Below are positions 19,448 to 29,035 of a stretch of 61,827 bases of DNA, piece by piece (position 1 is the first letter of the stretch; each line of letters starts with the position of its first letter). The stretch is taken from the NCBI GenBank assembly GCA_902558225.1, contig CACEDG010000004.1, positions 1 to 61,827 on the forward strand, in the 5' to 3' direction. Both the position numbers and the translations under genes were made by a program. Under the pieces are notes generated by a model. That model was not told where the DNA came from. It worked only from the letters and a program-made list of their open reading frames with translations, and did no database searches. The DNA is from an uncultured Pelagibacteraceae bacterium. GTDB taxonomy: Bacteria; Pseudomonadota; Alphaproteobacteria; Pelagibacterales; Pelagibacteraceae.

Positions 19448-21667
19448 TTAGTACAAAGGATCATCCTTAAAGAAGTTTATCATTGTAACCGGCTTTTGAG
19501 CTAAAATATAACGATAGACGTTGTAGTTCTCTAGTACTCTTTGCACATAATTTCTTGTTTCTTTAAATTTGATTAATTCAATCCAATTTACATAATCAAT
19601 TTGGTTCTTTTGTGGATTTTTATTTATTTTTTTCCAATATCTAACTCTTTTAGGTCCAGCATTATACGCCGCTATTGCAAACGGATAAGCACCATCATAT
19701 TCTAAAATTAGACCAGCTATATAGTGAGAACCTAAATTGATATTATATTCTGCATCTTTTGTTAATCTAGATTTTGAATAAGGAAGTTTTGCTTGCTTAG
19801 CAACCACTTTAGCTGTGTAAGGCATAAGCTGCATAAGTCCTTTTGCACCTGCGTGACTGTTAGCACTTAAATCAAATTCACTTTCTTGTCTTATTATTGA
19901 TAATATAAATGCAGTGTCAGGAATTTTTCTTCCATTTATATAATTGGGTGTGCTTATAATTGGATAATTAAATTTATTATGAAATCTTTTTTCGTAGGAT
20001 GCAATTTTGGCTATTTGAATAGCAAAATCAAATCTATCAATATTTGTTGCTAGCTCTGCGGCTAAAATTTCACTGCCATTACTAATATCATCATTAGCTA
20101 AATGTCTTAAAATATGTTTTGTATATTTATCTTCATTAAGTTCATCAAGAAGATAAATCGTTTTGACTAATTCTTTTTTAAAGAAGTAGTCTCTATATTC
20201 TTTTGAAACTTCAGTATCTTTAGATAATTCAAAAGGTTGATTAGGATTTAACTCCATAAAAGCTAACTGACCATAATATGTAGTAAGAAAATTAGATGCT
20301 TTACCAAACCATTCATTAGCTAATTCATTTTTACCAAGTTTTTGATAAGTTTTAGCTAACCAATAGGCTCCTCTAGAAGTACTTATTGGATAACCAACGT
20401 TATTATAAAAATTTTCAAAATGATCCTTAGCTAACAAAGGATCATTTAAGAAACTTAATGCTATCCATCCGCTCATCCATTCTGCGGCTGCATACTCAGG
20501 TCCATCAGTCAAAGCATGATTACTTGTAATTTTATAAGCTAATGCATATTTTTTTTTATATATTAATGATCTTGAAATGATTTCTCTTTCAAACCACCAC
20601 TTATCAGGTCTAACTAAATAATCTTCGGTGTTTTTTATTTTTACTAAAATTTCAACAGAGCTATCAACTCTTCCTCTTTTTCTTCTCCATTTTAATCTGT
20701 CGTAATTTAAACCCGCATCATTTTTAAATTTTGCTGGAACTTTTGAAATAGCGTTGTCTACACCGTAGGATTTACTCATTAACAACTGTCGTGCCGTATA
20801 AAGTAATTCATAATCTTTAGGTAAATATCTTAGCAATCTTTTCAAATCCCAATATTTGTTATTCCATGCGAGATAATCTGCTCTTTTTACGTAATCATCT
20901 GCATTTAAATATTTTTTAAACTTTTTTCGATAAAATCTTAATTCAGATTTAGTCAATTCTGCTGAAATCCATCCCTCCTTTATCAGAGATATTCCTTTTG
21001 ATGAATTACCAATTAAGACAAAACTTTCACCTAATATCATTTTTCCAAAACCACTTAGAGGCTCTTCTGAGCCGAACCAATCTATGATTTTTTTTGGTGA
21101 AATAGTGTCTGTTGATAATTTATGTTCTGCTAGGTACTTGACTCTGCCTATTCTTGGAAAATCTTCATTCTTATCAATAAAGGTTTTATACTCATAAAAT
21201 GTAGCTTTATTACCTTTAGTTAAAAGATGTCTCCATTGTATAAAATTATATATTGATTTATCTTTTGCTTTTTTTGCTGTTTTTATAGCATTTGGCCATT
21301 TTGCTTGTTTCATTTCTAAAATTGCTTTTTTAGCTAAAGCGAAATCTTTTTTATTATAATATTTAGATTTTTTTGCTGTCTCTATTTTTTTAGATCCCGC
21401 TATTAGCGGTTTCTTTTTTGGTAAAATTAAATCAAGCTTTTTGTTTTTCTTTAAAACTATTTTTTCAGTGGGTTTTTCATCTAATTTCTTAATTGATTTC
21501 TTAAGTACTGGTTTAGGCAAAGGTTTAAGAACATCAATTAATAATTTTTGTTCTTTTTCTATTTTTGTTTGCGTTGGTTTTTTTAATGGTATTATCTCAG
21601 CTATGGTGAAATTTGTAAGATTTATTAATATGATTAAACTGATAAAAAAAATTAATTTCTTAAACAT
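19448..21667 (-). CDS. slt: Soluble lytic murein transglycosylase
   Basis: Periplasmic peptidoglycan lyase of 739 residues. An N-terminal membrane/signal segment (IFFISLIILINLTNFTIAE) is followed by a Lys/Pro-rich linker, then a long alpha-helical superhelical region, and a C-terminal SLT lysozyme-like domain. In that domain the catalytic glutamate is in IRQESEFDLSANSHAGAKG near residue 615, followed by GLMQLMPYTA and AAYNAGPKRV. Single-copy gene on its own, divergent from dapA with 43 nt between. Confidence 0.94.
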   Translation of the reverse strand: MFKKLIFFISLIILINLTNFTIAEIIPLKKPTQTKIEKEQKLLIDVLKPLPKPVLKKSIKKLDEKPTEKIVLKKNKKLDLILPKKKPLIAGSKKIETAKKSKYYNKKDFALAKKAILEMKQAKWPNAIKTAKKAKDKSIYNFIQWRHLLTKGNKATFYEYKTFIDKNEDFPRIGRVKYLAEHKLSTDTISPKKIIDWFGSEEPLSGFGKMILGESFVLIGNSSKGISLIKEGWISAELTKSELRFYRKKFKKYLNADDYVKRADYLAWNNKYWDLKRLLRYLPKDYELLYTARQLLMSKSYGVDNAISKVPAKFKNDAGLNYDRLKWRRKRGRVDSSVEILVKIKNTEDYLVRPDKWWFEREIISRSLIYKKKYALAYKITSNHALTDGPEYAAAEWMSGWIALSFLNDPLLAKDHFENFYNNVGYPISTSRGAYWLAKTYQKLGKNELANEWFGKASNFLTTYYGQLAFMELNPNQPFELSKDTEVSKEYRDYFFKKELVKTIYLLDELNEDKYTKHILRHLANDDISNGSEILAAELATNIDRFDFAIQIAKIASYEKRFHNKFNYPIISTPNYINGRKIPDTAFILSIIRQESEFDLSANSHAGAKGLMQLMPYTAKVVAKQAKLPYSKSRLTKDAEYNINLGSHYIAGLILEYDGAYPFAIAAYNAGPKRVRYWKKINKNPQKNQIDYVNWIELIKFKETRNYVQRVLENYNVYRYILAQKPVTMINFFKDDPLY

Positions 21668-21699
21668 AATCTTTTACTATATGAATCTTTAAACTATGT

Positions 21700-21705
21700 T
21701 ATAAG
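21700..21705 (+). promoter_or_regulatory. Putative -10 box of dapA (leaderless)
   Basis: TATAAG lies five nt before the dapA ATG. A transcript from it would begin at or next to the start codon, so the mRNA would be leaderless. No Shine-Dalgarno sequence is visible. The -35 is not clear. Confidence 0.4.
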
Positions 21706-21710
21706 TACTT

Positions 21711-22595
21711 ATGTTTAAAGGATCAAATGTAGCTTTAGTCACTCCATTTAGAGATGATAAACTTGATGAAGAAACTTATATCAAGTTAATTCATTTTCAT
21801 ATCAAAAATGGTACAAATGGCCTGGTTCCTGCTGGCACAACAGGAGAATCACCAACATTAAGCCACGGTGAACACGAAAAAGTAATAGAATTATGTGTTA
21901 AAGAAAGTAACGGCAAGCTCCCAGTTTTCGCTGGAACAGGTTCAAATTCAACTGAAGAAGCAATATCATTGACTACTCATGCAGAAAAAATTGGTGCAGA
22001 TGGTGCATTGATTGTTACTCCATATTATAACAAACCAACGCAGGAAGGGTTATATCAACACTATAAAGCGATTAATGATAAATGTGGAATTCCAATTTTA
22101 ATTTATAATATTCCTGGAAGATCAGTAATAGATATGTCGGTAGAAACTATGGCTAAACTATATGAATTAAAAAATATAATAGGTGTTAAAGATGCAACTG
22201 GCGATTTAAGTAGAGTTGACCAAACTTTAAAGAAGATGGGCAAAGAATTTATTCAATTAACAGGAAATGATGATAATGCATTAGAATTTAATAAAAGAGG
22301 TGGAGTAGGTGCAATAAGTGTAACAGCTAATATTGCTCCTAAACTTTGCTCAGATTTTCAAAAATTTTCCAAATCAGAAAGTGACAATGAAAAAAAAGAA
22401 GCAGAAAGATTAAATAAAATTTTACAACCAATTCATCATTCTATGTTTGTCGAAAGCAATCCGAGTCCTGTTAAATATGCTGCAAAACTTTTAGGACTTT
22501 GTGATGATAGCGTAAGATTGCCACTTGTAGAAGTAACAGATCAAACAAAAGAAATTGTGAAACAAGCTCTACAGTCTGCTAAATTAATTAAATGA
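21711..22595 (+). CDS. dapA: 4-hydroxy-tetrahydrodipicolinate synthase
   Basis: Condenses pyruvate with aspartate semialdehyde in lysine and diaminopimelate synthesis. The 294-residue product has the normal length. [10 protein letters not shown] is near residue 43, the proton-relay tyrosine is in YNIPGRS near residue 133, and the Schiff-base lysine is in IGVKDATGD near residue 161. It starts a gene run that includes smpB, folK and the RelA/SpoT gene. The smpB ATG overlaps its stop (ATGA). Confidence 0.97.
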   Translation: MFKGSNVALVTPFRDDKLDEETYIKLIHFHIKNGTNGLVPAGTTGESPTLSHGEHEKVIELCVKESNGKLPVFAGTGSNSTEEAISLTTHAEKIGADGALIVTPYYNKPTQEGLYQHYKAINDKCGIPILIYNIPGRSVIDMSVETMAKLYELKNIIGVKDATGDLSRVDQTLKKMGKEFIQLTGNDDNALEFNKRGGVGAISVTANIAPKLCSDFQKFSKSESDNEKKEAERLNKILQPIHHSMFVESNPSPVKYAAKLLGLCDDSVRLPLVEVTDQTKEIVKQALQSAKLIK

Positions 22596-23062
22596 CCAAA
22601 AAAACCAATGCTGGTTTGAAGATCATTTGTTTAAATAGAAAAGCTAGTTTTAATTATTTTTTTTATGATCTTCTAGAAGCAGGAATAGTCCTTAAAGGAT
22701 CTGAAATAAAATCTGTTAGGAATGGCAAAGTAAACATTGCAGACTCATATGCTATTGAAAAAAAGGGAGAATTATTTTTAATTAATTCACACATATCTTC
22801 TTATAAGGAAGCAAGTTATTCAAATCATAGTCCAAATGAGGAAAGAAAATTATTGCTCAATAAAAGAGAGATAAACAAATTAATTGGGAAGATGCAAAGA
22901 GATGGTTTTACTATTGTACCAACTAAAATGTATTTCAAAAAAGGAAAAGCAAAAATTGAGCTTGCCGTAGCTAAAGGAAAAAAACAATTTGATAAAAGAG
23001 CAGTTAAAAAAAATAGGGATTGGAATCGTGATAGGGCAAGATATGTCAGAAAATCCAGCTAG
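22592..23062 (+). CDS. smpB: SsrA-binding protein
   Basis: Binds tmRNA and brings it to stalled ribosomes for trans-translation. The 156 residues include [40 protein letters not shown] and the positively charged C-terminal tail [18 protein letters not shown] that enters the mRNA channel. It overlaps dapA by 4 nt and folK by 20 nt. No tmRNA gene was recognised in this window. Confidence 0.96.
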   Translation: MTKKTNAGLKIICLNRKASFNYFFYDLLEAGIVLKGSEIKSVRNGKVNIADSYAIEKKGELFLINSHISSYKEASYSNHSPNEERKLLLNKREINKLIGKMQRDGFTIVPTKMYFKKGKAKIELAVAKGKKQFDKRAVKKNRDWNRDRARYVRKSS

Positions 23063-23540
23063 AAATATCTATTTAGGAGTAGGTTCAAATTTAGGAAATA
23101 AAAAGATAAATATTGAAAAAGCTAAATTTAAATTAAGCCAAAATAATATTATTATAGAAAAAGTGTCAAATTATTATGAAAGTTTTTCATGGCCGAATAC
23201 TAAGGATCCAAAATTTCTTAATATTATCATTAAAATAATAACAATTAAGTCACCTAAAAATTTGTTAAAATTATGTAAAAAAATTGAAAGAGATATGGGA
23301 CGCAAAAAGGGTCCCAAAAATTCACCACGAATTTGTGATATTGATTTAATAGATTATGATAATCGTAAGTTAGAAGGCGATATTATTTTGCCACACCCTA
23401 GAATGCACACGAGAAACTTTGTTTTAATGCCTATGTATGAATTGGATAAGGATTGGAAACATCCTATTTTAAAGCATTCAATTAAAAAACTTATATTATC
23501 ATTACCAAATAGAGACATAAGATCTATTAAACAAATTTAA
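23043..23540 (+). CDS. folK: 2-amino-4-hydroxy-6-hydroxymethyldihydropteridine diphosphokinase
   Basis: HPPK of folate synthesis (165 residues). I place the start at ATG 23043 because homology begins at [13 protein letters not shown]; the longer frame to TTG 22989 only re-reads smpB in another phase. The signature [12 protein letters not shown] is near residue 97, followed by [19 protein letters not shown]. It overlaps the smpB end by 20 nt. No folP or folB is adjacent. Confidence 0.92.
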   Translation: MSENPARNIYLGVGSNLGNKKINIEKAKFKLSQNNIIIEKVSNYYESFSWPNTKDPKFLNIIIKIITIKSPKNLLKLCKKIERDMGRKKGPKNSPRICDIDLIDYDNRKLEGDIILPHPRMHTRNFVLMPMYELDKDWKHPILKHSIKKLILSLPNRDIRSIKQI

Positions 23541-23550
23541 TTTTTAGTGT

Positions 23551-23556
23551 TATAAT
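23551..23556 (+). promoter_or_regulatory. Putative -10 box of the RelA/SpoT gene (leaderless)
   Basis: A perfect TATAAT overlaps the first possible ATG (23555) and lies seven nt before the second ATG (23564). This argues that 23564 is the true start and that the mRNA is leaderless or nearly so. Confidence 0.4.
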
Positions 23557-23563
23557 GTTCAGT

Positions 23564-25309
23564 ATGTTGAATTCTGAAGATTTAATAAATAAAGTTAAAA
23601 ATTATAATAAATTTTTAAATCCTGAAAAATTAAGTAAAGCATATAACTTTGCTGTAAAAGCTCATAGTAATCAGAAAAGAGCCTCTGGTGATCCATACTC
23701 AGTACATCCAATTGAAGTTGCAAATATTCTAACAGATTTGAAGTTAGACAGTGCAACAATTACTACAGGTTTATTGCATGATACGATTGAGGATACTTAT
23801 GCAACTTATGAGACAATTAAAGGTGAGTTTGGTGATGAGGTTGCTGATTTAGTTGATGGTGTTACAAAAATATCTGTTCTAGAAAATACCGCATCTTCAA
23901 GTTCAAAGGCAGAAAATTTTAGAAAATTAATATTAGCAACCTCAAAAGATATAAGAGTATTGCTAGTTAAAATAGCAGATCGTTTACATAATATGAGAAC
24001 GATAAAAGCTATATCGAAAGAAGACAAACGAAAAAGAATAGCTCAAGAAACGATGGAAGTGTATGCACCACTTGCTGATAGAATGGGTATGCATAGAATC
24101 CGTGATGAACTTGAAGATCTTTCATTTGAAATTTTAAACCTTGATGCAAGAACACTAATACAAAAAAGACTTGAGGAAATAAAATTACATAAAAAAGATA
24201 TTTTTGAAAACTTATCATCAGAATTTTATGAATTATTAAGTCAGAATGATATTAAGTCAAAAATCTATGGTAGAGAAAAAACTCCTTTTTCAATTTGGAG
24301 AAAGGTTCAAAAAAAAAGAGTTTCACTTGAACAGATTACTGACATTATAGGTTTTAGAATTATACTTAAAAGTATCGACGACTGTTATAAAACTTTAGGT
24401 ATTATTCATAAGCACTATAATTGTATACCTGGTAAATTCAAAGATTATATATCTTCAGCAAAAATAAATGGATACAAATCTATTCATACAGCAGTTATTG
24501 GATCAAATAAAAAGCCTATTGAAATTCAAATTAGAACTAATGAAATGCATGAATTTGCTGAGAGAGGTATTGCCTCTCACTGGCAATATAAATCCTCAGA
24601 AAAGTTTAATTCATTAACGTGGAAAGAATATGACTGGTTAAAAGATTTGGTAGAAATAATTGAAAAAAATGAAAATCCTGAACATTCTTACGAATACACT
24701 AAACTTCAAATGTTTCAAGAAAATGTGTTTTGTTTTACACCCAAAGGTTCAGTTATTAAATTACCTAAGGATGCAACTCCAATCGACTTTGCATATGCAG
24801 TGCATACTAAAATTGGTGATACTGCAACAGGATGTGAAATTAACGGAAATAAGAGTGAGCTACAAACGATTTTAAGAAATGGTGATAGAGTAAATATTAT
24901 TACCTCAAAAAGCCAGTCACCTTCTTTACATTGGATACCAATTACAAAAACAGGAAAGGCTAGAGCAGCTATAAGAAGATATTGGCATGATAGAGGTGAA
25001 AAGAAACAAGAAAGAATAAAAAAATATAATACCACTTTATGGATTTCATTACCGGATAAACCTGGTCAATTAGGTAACGTGAGTTCACTTATAGGTGATC
25101 ATAAGCTCAATATATCAAATCTTGAGATGGCCGGTAAAAATCCTAATTATATTAATTTTAAATTTCAACTTATAATTAGAGATCTAAAAAATTTTACTAA
25201 TTTTATTGCAGAGCTCAAACAAAAAGGTATAAAATTTAAGATAATCAGACACGAAGATAAAAGAAATGCTTTCACACAAAAAATCCTTAGATATTTTAAG
25301 AAAAACTAA
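23564..25309 (+). CDS. spoT: Bifunctional (p)ppGpp synthetase/hydrolase, short form
   Basis: RelA/SpoT homologue of 581 residues (start ATG 23564; ATG 23555 would overlap the -10 box). The HD hydrolase domain is intact, with GLLHDTIEDT near residue 70 and KIADRLHNMRTI. The synthetase domain has GREKTPFSIWRK and INGYKSIHTAV. The TGS domain begins near residue 385 (VFCFTPKGSVIKLP) and the ACT domain near residue 492 (ISLPDKPGQLGNVSS). Only about 35 residues join TGS and ACT, so the helical and the conserved-cysteine/zinc-finger regulatory modules of full-length Rel proteins (about 700 residues) are missing. Confidence 0.92.
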   Translation: MLNSEDLINKVKNYNKFLNPEKLSKAYNFAVKAHSNQKRASGDPYSVHPIEVANILTDLKLDSATITTGLLHDTIEDTYATYETIKGEFGDEVADLVDGVTKISVLENTASSSSKAENFRKLILATSKDIRVLLVKIADRLHNMRTIKAISKEDKRKRIAQETMEVYAPLADRMGMHRIRDELEDLSFEILNLDARTLIQKRLEEIKLHKKDIFENLSSEFYELLSQNDIKSKIYGREKTPFSIWRKVQKKRVSLEQITDIIGFRIILKSIDDCYKTLGIIHKHYNCIPGKFKDYISSAKINGYKSIHTAVIGSNKKPIEIQIRTNEMHEFAERGIASHWQYKSSEKFNSLTWKEYDWLKDLVEIIEKNENPEHSYEYTKLQMFQENVFCFTPKGSVIKLPKDATPIDFAYAVHTKIGDTATGCEINGNKSELQTILRNGDRVNIITSKSQSPSLHWIPITKTGKARAAIRRYWHDRGEKKQERIKKYNTTLWISLPDKPGQLGNVSSLIGDHKLNISNLEMAGKNPNYINFKFQLIIRDLKNFTNFIAELKQKGIKFKIIRHEDKRNAFTQKILRYFKKN

Positions 25310-25853
25310 TGCATTATTGGAGGGACATTTTGTTTTATCGTCAGGTTTACACTCCTCCAAATATATACAATGCGCAAAACTTTTAAGTTTTCCACATAAG
25401 GCTGAAAAAATATGCAAATCCTTAGCTAATAAAATTAAAAAAAAATTTAAAAATTTTGATCTAATTTTATCTCCAGCAATGGGTGGAATAATTATAGGTT
25501 ATGAAATTGGTAAAATTTTAAAAAAGGAAACTATATTCTGTGAAAGAGTGAATGGTAGATTTAAATTACGTAGAGGCTTTCAAATTGTTAAAGGGTCAAG
25601 AGTATTGATTATTGAGGATGTTATAACTACTGGAAAATCCAGCTTGGAATGTGTAAAGTTAATAAAAAAATCAAAAGCAAAATTAATTGGTTTTGCAACA
25701 ATTATAGATAGATCGTCAAAAAAAGATTTAAAAATAAAGAAAGAAATAGTTTCGCATCTTAAAATTTCTGTTCCAACTTATAAAAAAAATAAAATCCCTA
25801 ATGAGTTGAAATTAATTCCTATTTCGACACCAGGAAGTAGATTTTCAAAGTGA
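25266..25853 (+). CDS. pyrE: Orotate phosphoribosyltransferase
   Basis: Converts orotate and PRPP to OMP (195 residues). FVLSSGLHSSKYIQC near residue 23 and the PRPP loop VLIIEDVITTGKSSLE near residue 115 are diagnostic. It overlaps the 3' end of the RelA/SpoT gene by 44 nt in another frame, an unusually long overlap even for this genome; the in-frame start region (LDILRKTNALLEGHFVLSSG) fits the family, so the overlap looks real. Its stop overlaps the pdxJ GTG (GTGA). Confidence 0.94.
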   Translation: MLSHKKSLDILRKTNALLEGHFVLSSGLHSSKYIQCAKLLSFPHKAEKICKSLANKIKKKFKNFDLILSPAMGGIIIGYEIGKILKKETIFCERVNGRFKLRRGFQIVKGSRVLIIEDVITTGKSSLECVKLIKKSKAKLIGFATIIDRSSKKDLKIKKEIVSHLKISVPTYKKNKIPNELKLIPISTPGSRFSK

Positions 25854-26566
25854 AACGTCTTGGGGTAAATATAGATCATATAGCAACTTTAAGAAATGCT
25901 AGAGGCGAATTACATCCAGATCCTTTATATGCAGCAAAATTCGTAAAAAAATCAGGAGCTGACTCCATAACGATTCATCTTCGTGAAGATAGAAGACATA
26001 TAAAAGATGATGACGCGAAAAAAATTTGTTCATTGAAAAAGATTTTAGTCAATCTAGAAATTTCTACTAACTCAAAAATGATTAATAAAGCATTAAAAAT
26101 AAAACCAAATTTTATTTGTTTGGTGCCAGAAAATAGAAAAGAAATCACCACAGAGGGAGGTTTAAATTTAAAAAAGAATAAAAATAAAATCAAAACTATT
26201 ATTTCAAAATTTAAAAGAAAAAGAATTAGAACAAGTTTGTTTATAAACCCATCAATTAAAGACATCAAAACTTCTTATGAATTAGGATCTGATTGTGTTG
26301 AAATTCATACAGGTAAACTATCTAGATTAATAAAATCAAAAAAAAACTATTTTAAAGAATTTCATAGAATCAAAAAATGCTCCTATATTGCAAAAAAAAT
26401 TGGACTTGAGGTACATGCTGGACACGGGCTTGATTATAAAACAACTCAATTGTTATCTAGAGTAAATGAAATTGAAGAATTTAATATAGGACATTATTTA
26501 ATTGGTGAGTCTGTTTTTTTTGGTTTATCTAAAGTTATTAAGAATTTTAAAAAAGTTATCAAATAA
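25850..26566 (+). CDS. pdxJ: Pyridoxine 5'-phosphate synthase
   Basis: Final ring-closing enzyme of DXP-dependent vitamin B6 synthesis (238 residues). The start is GTG, overlapping the pyrE stop. GVNIDHIATLRNARG near residue 4, DSITIHLREDRRHI near residue 37 and GLEVHAGHGLDY near residue 184 are family hallmarks. pdxJ-acpS-lepB-rnc is a common proteobacterial order. Confidence 0.97.
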   Translation: MKRLGVNIDHIATLRNARGELHPDPLYAAKFVKKSGADSITIHLREDRRHIKDDDAKKICSLKKILVNLEISTNSKMINKALKIKPNFICLVPENRKEITTEGGLNLKKNKNKIKTIISKFKRKRIRTSLFINPSIKDIKTSYELGSDCVEIHTGKLSRLIKSKKNYFKEFHRIKKCSYIAKKIGLEVHAGHGLDYKTTQLLSRVNEIEEFNIGHYLIGESVFFGLSKVIKNFKKVIK

Positions 26567-26569
26567 CAA

Positions 26570-26956
26570 ATGAAAATATTAGGGATTGGGGTTGATATAG
26601 TAAAAAACAAAAGAATTCAGACTCTTATTAGAAATAGAAATTTTATTAAAAGAACATTTGGAACCAAAGAGCTTAAATTTTCAAAAGAAAAAATTAATAA
26701 AACAAATTATTTTGCTAAAAGATTTGCTGCAAAAGAAGCTTTTTCAAAATCTTTTGGAACAGGTATTAGAGGTAATTTAAGTTTTAAAGATATCGAAATT
26801 TTAAATAATAAAATGGGTAAACCTTTTTTTTATAAATCCAAAAAAATAGATCGACTAATGAAAAAAAAGTTTAAGATAAAAAAATATGATTTATTACTCT
26901 CACTATCTGATGAAAAAGATCATTCAATTGCATTTTCAATTTTAATAAAGAAATAA
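26570..26956 (+). CDS. acpS: Holo-[acyl-carrier-protein] synthase
   Basis: Transfers phosphopantetheine from CoA to apo-ACP (128 residues). LGIGVDIVKNKRI with the Mg-binding Asp near residue 8 and the second motif FAAKEAFSKSFGTG near residue 52 are present. It follows pdxJ by three nt and its stop overlaps the lepB ATG by one nt. Confidence 0.95.
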   Translation: MKILGIGVDIVKNKRIQTLIRNRNFIKRTFGTKELKFSKEKINKTNYFAKRFAAKEAFSKSFGTGIRGNLSFKDIEILNNKMGKPFFYKSKKIDRLMKKKFKIKKYDLLLSLSDEKDHSIAFSILIKK

Positions 26957-27690
26957 TGCTAGATAAAAATTTTTTTAAAGAAAATATTAAGACTTTATTT
27001 TACGCCTTAATAATTGCCGTTTTTATAAGATCTTTGTTTCTTCAGCCATTTTATATACCGTCATCATCAATGGAGCCAAATCTTTTAGTTGGAGATAGAT
27101 TATTTGTAACTAAATATTCTTATGGATATAGCAAACATTCATTTCCTTTCAGTCCACCCATTTTCAAGGGTAGATTAATTTTTAGCGAGCCTAGAAGAGG
27201 AGATGTTGTGGTTTTTAAAACACCCGCAGATAATAGAACCGATTATATAAAAAGATTAATTGGTTTACCTGGAGACCAAATTCAATTTATCAATTCAAAC
27301 TTATATATTAATAATGCTGAAATTCTCAAATCTAGAATTTCAAGAGATGATAAAATATTTTGTGGAACAAAAAAAATTGATGTATTTACTTTTGAAGAGA
27401 TTTTGCCTAATGGAAAAAAACATAAAACTGTTTATTTAAAGAATTACAATTTTGAAAACTCTGATAAATTTTTTGTTCCAAATGATCACTACTTCTTTTT
27501 AGGTGACAATAGGGATTGCTCTAAGGATAGTAGATTTTTATCAAGTGTAGGTTATGTACATAAAGATAATCTTGTAGGAAAAGCCCAATTTATATTTTTC
27601 TCCTCAGACAGATCTATTGGAAGTATTTTTTCATTTTGGAAATGGAACAAATCAATCAGATTTGATAGATTCTTCCAAAAAATTAAATAA
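26956..27690 (+). CDS. lepB: Signal peptidase I
   Basis: Membrane-bound leader peptidase of 244 residues. One N-terminal transmembrane segment (LFYALIIAVFIRSLFLQ) precedes the catalytic serine in IPSSSMEPNL (Ser38). The general-base lysine is in DYIKRLIGLPGD near residue 95, and GDNRDCSKDSRF near residue 180 is the third conserved box. It cleaves signal peptides on the periplasmic side. Directly overlaps rnc by 1 nt. Confidence 0.96.
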   Translation: MLDKNFFKENIKTLFYALIIAVFIRSLFLQPFYIPSSSMEPNLLVGDRLFVTKYSYGYSKHSFPFSPPIFKGRLIFSEPRRGDVVVFKTPADNRTDYIKRLIGLPGDQIQFINSNLYINNAEILKSRISRDDKIFCGTKKIDVFTFEEILPNGKKHKTVYLKNYNFENSDKFFVPNDHYFFLGDNRDCSKDSRFLSSVGYVHKDNLVGKAQFIFFSSDRSIGSIFSFWKWNKSIRFDRFFQKIK

Positions 27691-28358
27691 TGAAGATTAA
27701 TTATCAAACTTTAGAAAAAAAAATAAAAGTATTTTTTAAGAATAAAAATTTGTTAACACAATCATTGACACACAAAAGCTATAACAAAGAAATCAATAAT
27801 GAAAAATTAGAATTTTTAGGTGATCGTGTCTTAGGATTAGTTATTGCAAAAAAACTTTTAGAAATTTATCCTGATGAAAAAGAAGGTATATTGGATAAAA
27901 AATTTGCGTCTTTAGTAAATAAAAAAACTTGTTTACAAATCGCAAAAAAAATTAATCTTAATAAATATATTCTAACATTAGATGTTAAGAAAAAAAGAAA
28001 TATAATTGAAGACAAAGTTATGTCTGATTGTTGTGAAGCTTTGATTGGTTCAATATATTTAGATAGAGGATATAATTCTGTTGAAAAATTTATTTTAGAA
28101 CTTTGGTCAGATAATATAAAAGATAGCATTGTCACTCAGATTGATGCTAAAACTAAATTACAAGAGTTTTCTCTTAAAAGATTTAAGAAATTACCTATTT
28201 ACAAATTGGTTTCAAATACAGGACCAAGACATAAGCCTTTATTTAAAGTAGGTGTTAAATTAATTGATACCAAATTCTATTTTGCAGAGGGTAATTCAAA
28301 AAAAGATGCTGAACAAAATGCTGCAATAAAATGTTTACAAAATCATAGTATATCATGA
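27690..28358 (+). CDS. rnc: Ribonuclease III
   Basis: Double-strand-specific endoribonuclease for rRNA and mRNA processing (222 residues). The signature NEKLEFLGDRVLGL is near residue 35, and acidic catalytic residues recur in MSDCCEALIGSIYLDRG near residue 112. The C-terminal dsRNA-binding domain spans about 150-222 (DAKTKLQEFS ... KKDAEQNAAIKC). It is followed directly by recO; the era gene usually found between them is absent. Confidence 0.96.
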   Translation: MKINYQTLEKKIKVFFKNKNLLTQSLTHKSYNKEINNEKLEFLGDRVLGLVIAKKLLEIYPDEKEGILDKKFASLVNKKTCLQIAKKINLNKYILTLDVKKKRNIIEDKVMSDCCEALIGSIYLDRGYNSVEKFILELWSDNIKDSIVTQIDAKTKLQEFSLKRFKKLPIYKLVSNTGPRHKPLFKVGVKLIDTKFYFAEGNSKKDAEQNAAIKCLQNHSIS

Positions 28359-29035
28359 TCTGGGATGACATTGGATTTTTATTGAGCAAGAATAGATATA
28401 ATGAAAATTCATTAATTTCAGACATTTATACAAAAAATTTTGGTAAAGTAAGTGGGATCATTTTTGGAGGAACGTCCAAAAAAATTAAGAATTACCTTCA
28501 AATTGGAAATAAATTTTACGTAAGTTATAATTCAAAAAATGAAAAAAGTATGGGTTACTTTAAAATAGAAATCCAAGATGCTTTATCACCTTTATATTTT
28601 GACAATAATCAGAAATTATCTTGTATCACTTCTGCAATGAATTTAGTAAAGCTACTTACGGCAGAGTCTCAAAAAAATATAAGAATATTTACTTTGCTTG
28701 AGGAATTTTATCTTTTATTAAATTCAGAAAATTGGATTAAGAATTATATTTTTTGGGAATTAGAGTTATTTAAATCTCTAGGCTACGATTTAGATTTTGA
28801 AAATTTAGTAGATGAAAAAATTATTGATAATAAGAAACAATACATATCAAAATCATCAACAGAAAAAAGGATTATTCCTAATTTTCTAATTGAAAAAAAT
28901 AGTTCAAATGAGGATATGAATTCATTATTAACTGGTCTAAAATTATTAAGTGATTATCTTGAAAAATCTATTTTAAAGCCAAATAATTTAAATCAACCAC
29001 TTAGTAGAATCCAATTTATTAACTCTTTAAAATAA
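28355..29035 (+). CDS. recO: DNA repair protein RecO
   Basis: RecO (226 residues) loads RecA on SSB-coated DNA in the RecFOR pathway. The N-terminal OB fold is recognisable in DDIGFLLSKNRYNENSLISD and GKVSGIIFGGTSKK. A middle helical part with LLEEFYLLLNSENWIKNYIFWELELFKSLGYDLDF follows. Zinc-binding cysteines found in some homologues are lacking. The stop is 1 nt before the convergent hemB end. Confidence 0.88.
   Translation: MIWDDIGFLLSKNRYNENSLISDIYTKNFGKVSGIIFGGTSKKIKNYLQIGNKFYVSYNSKNEKSMGYFKIEIQDALSPLYFDNNQKLSCITSAMNLVKLLTAESQKNIRIFTLLEEFYLLLNSENWIKNYIFWELELFKSLGYDLDFENLVDEKIIDNKKQYISKSSTEKRIIPNFLIEKNSSNEDMNSLLTGLKLLSDYLEKSILKPNNLNQPLSRIQFINSLK

Noticed and set aside
22989-23042. Upstream TTG extension of folK
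   Set aside because: It re-reads smpB in another frame; HPPK homology begins near ATG 23043.
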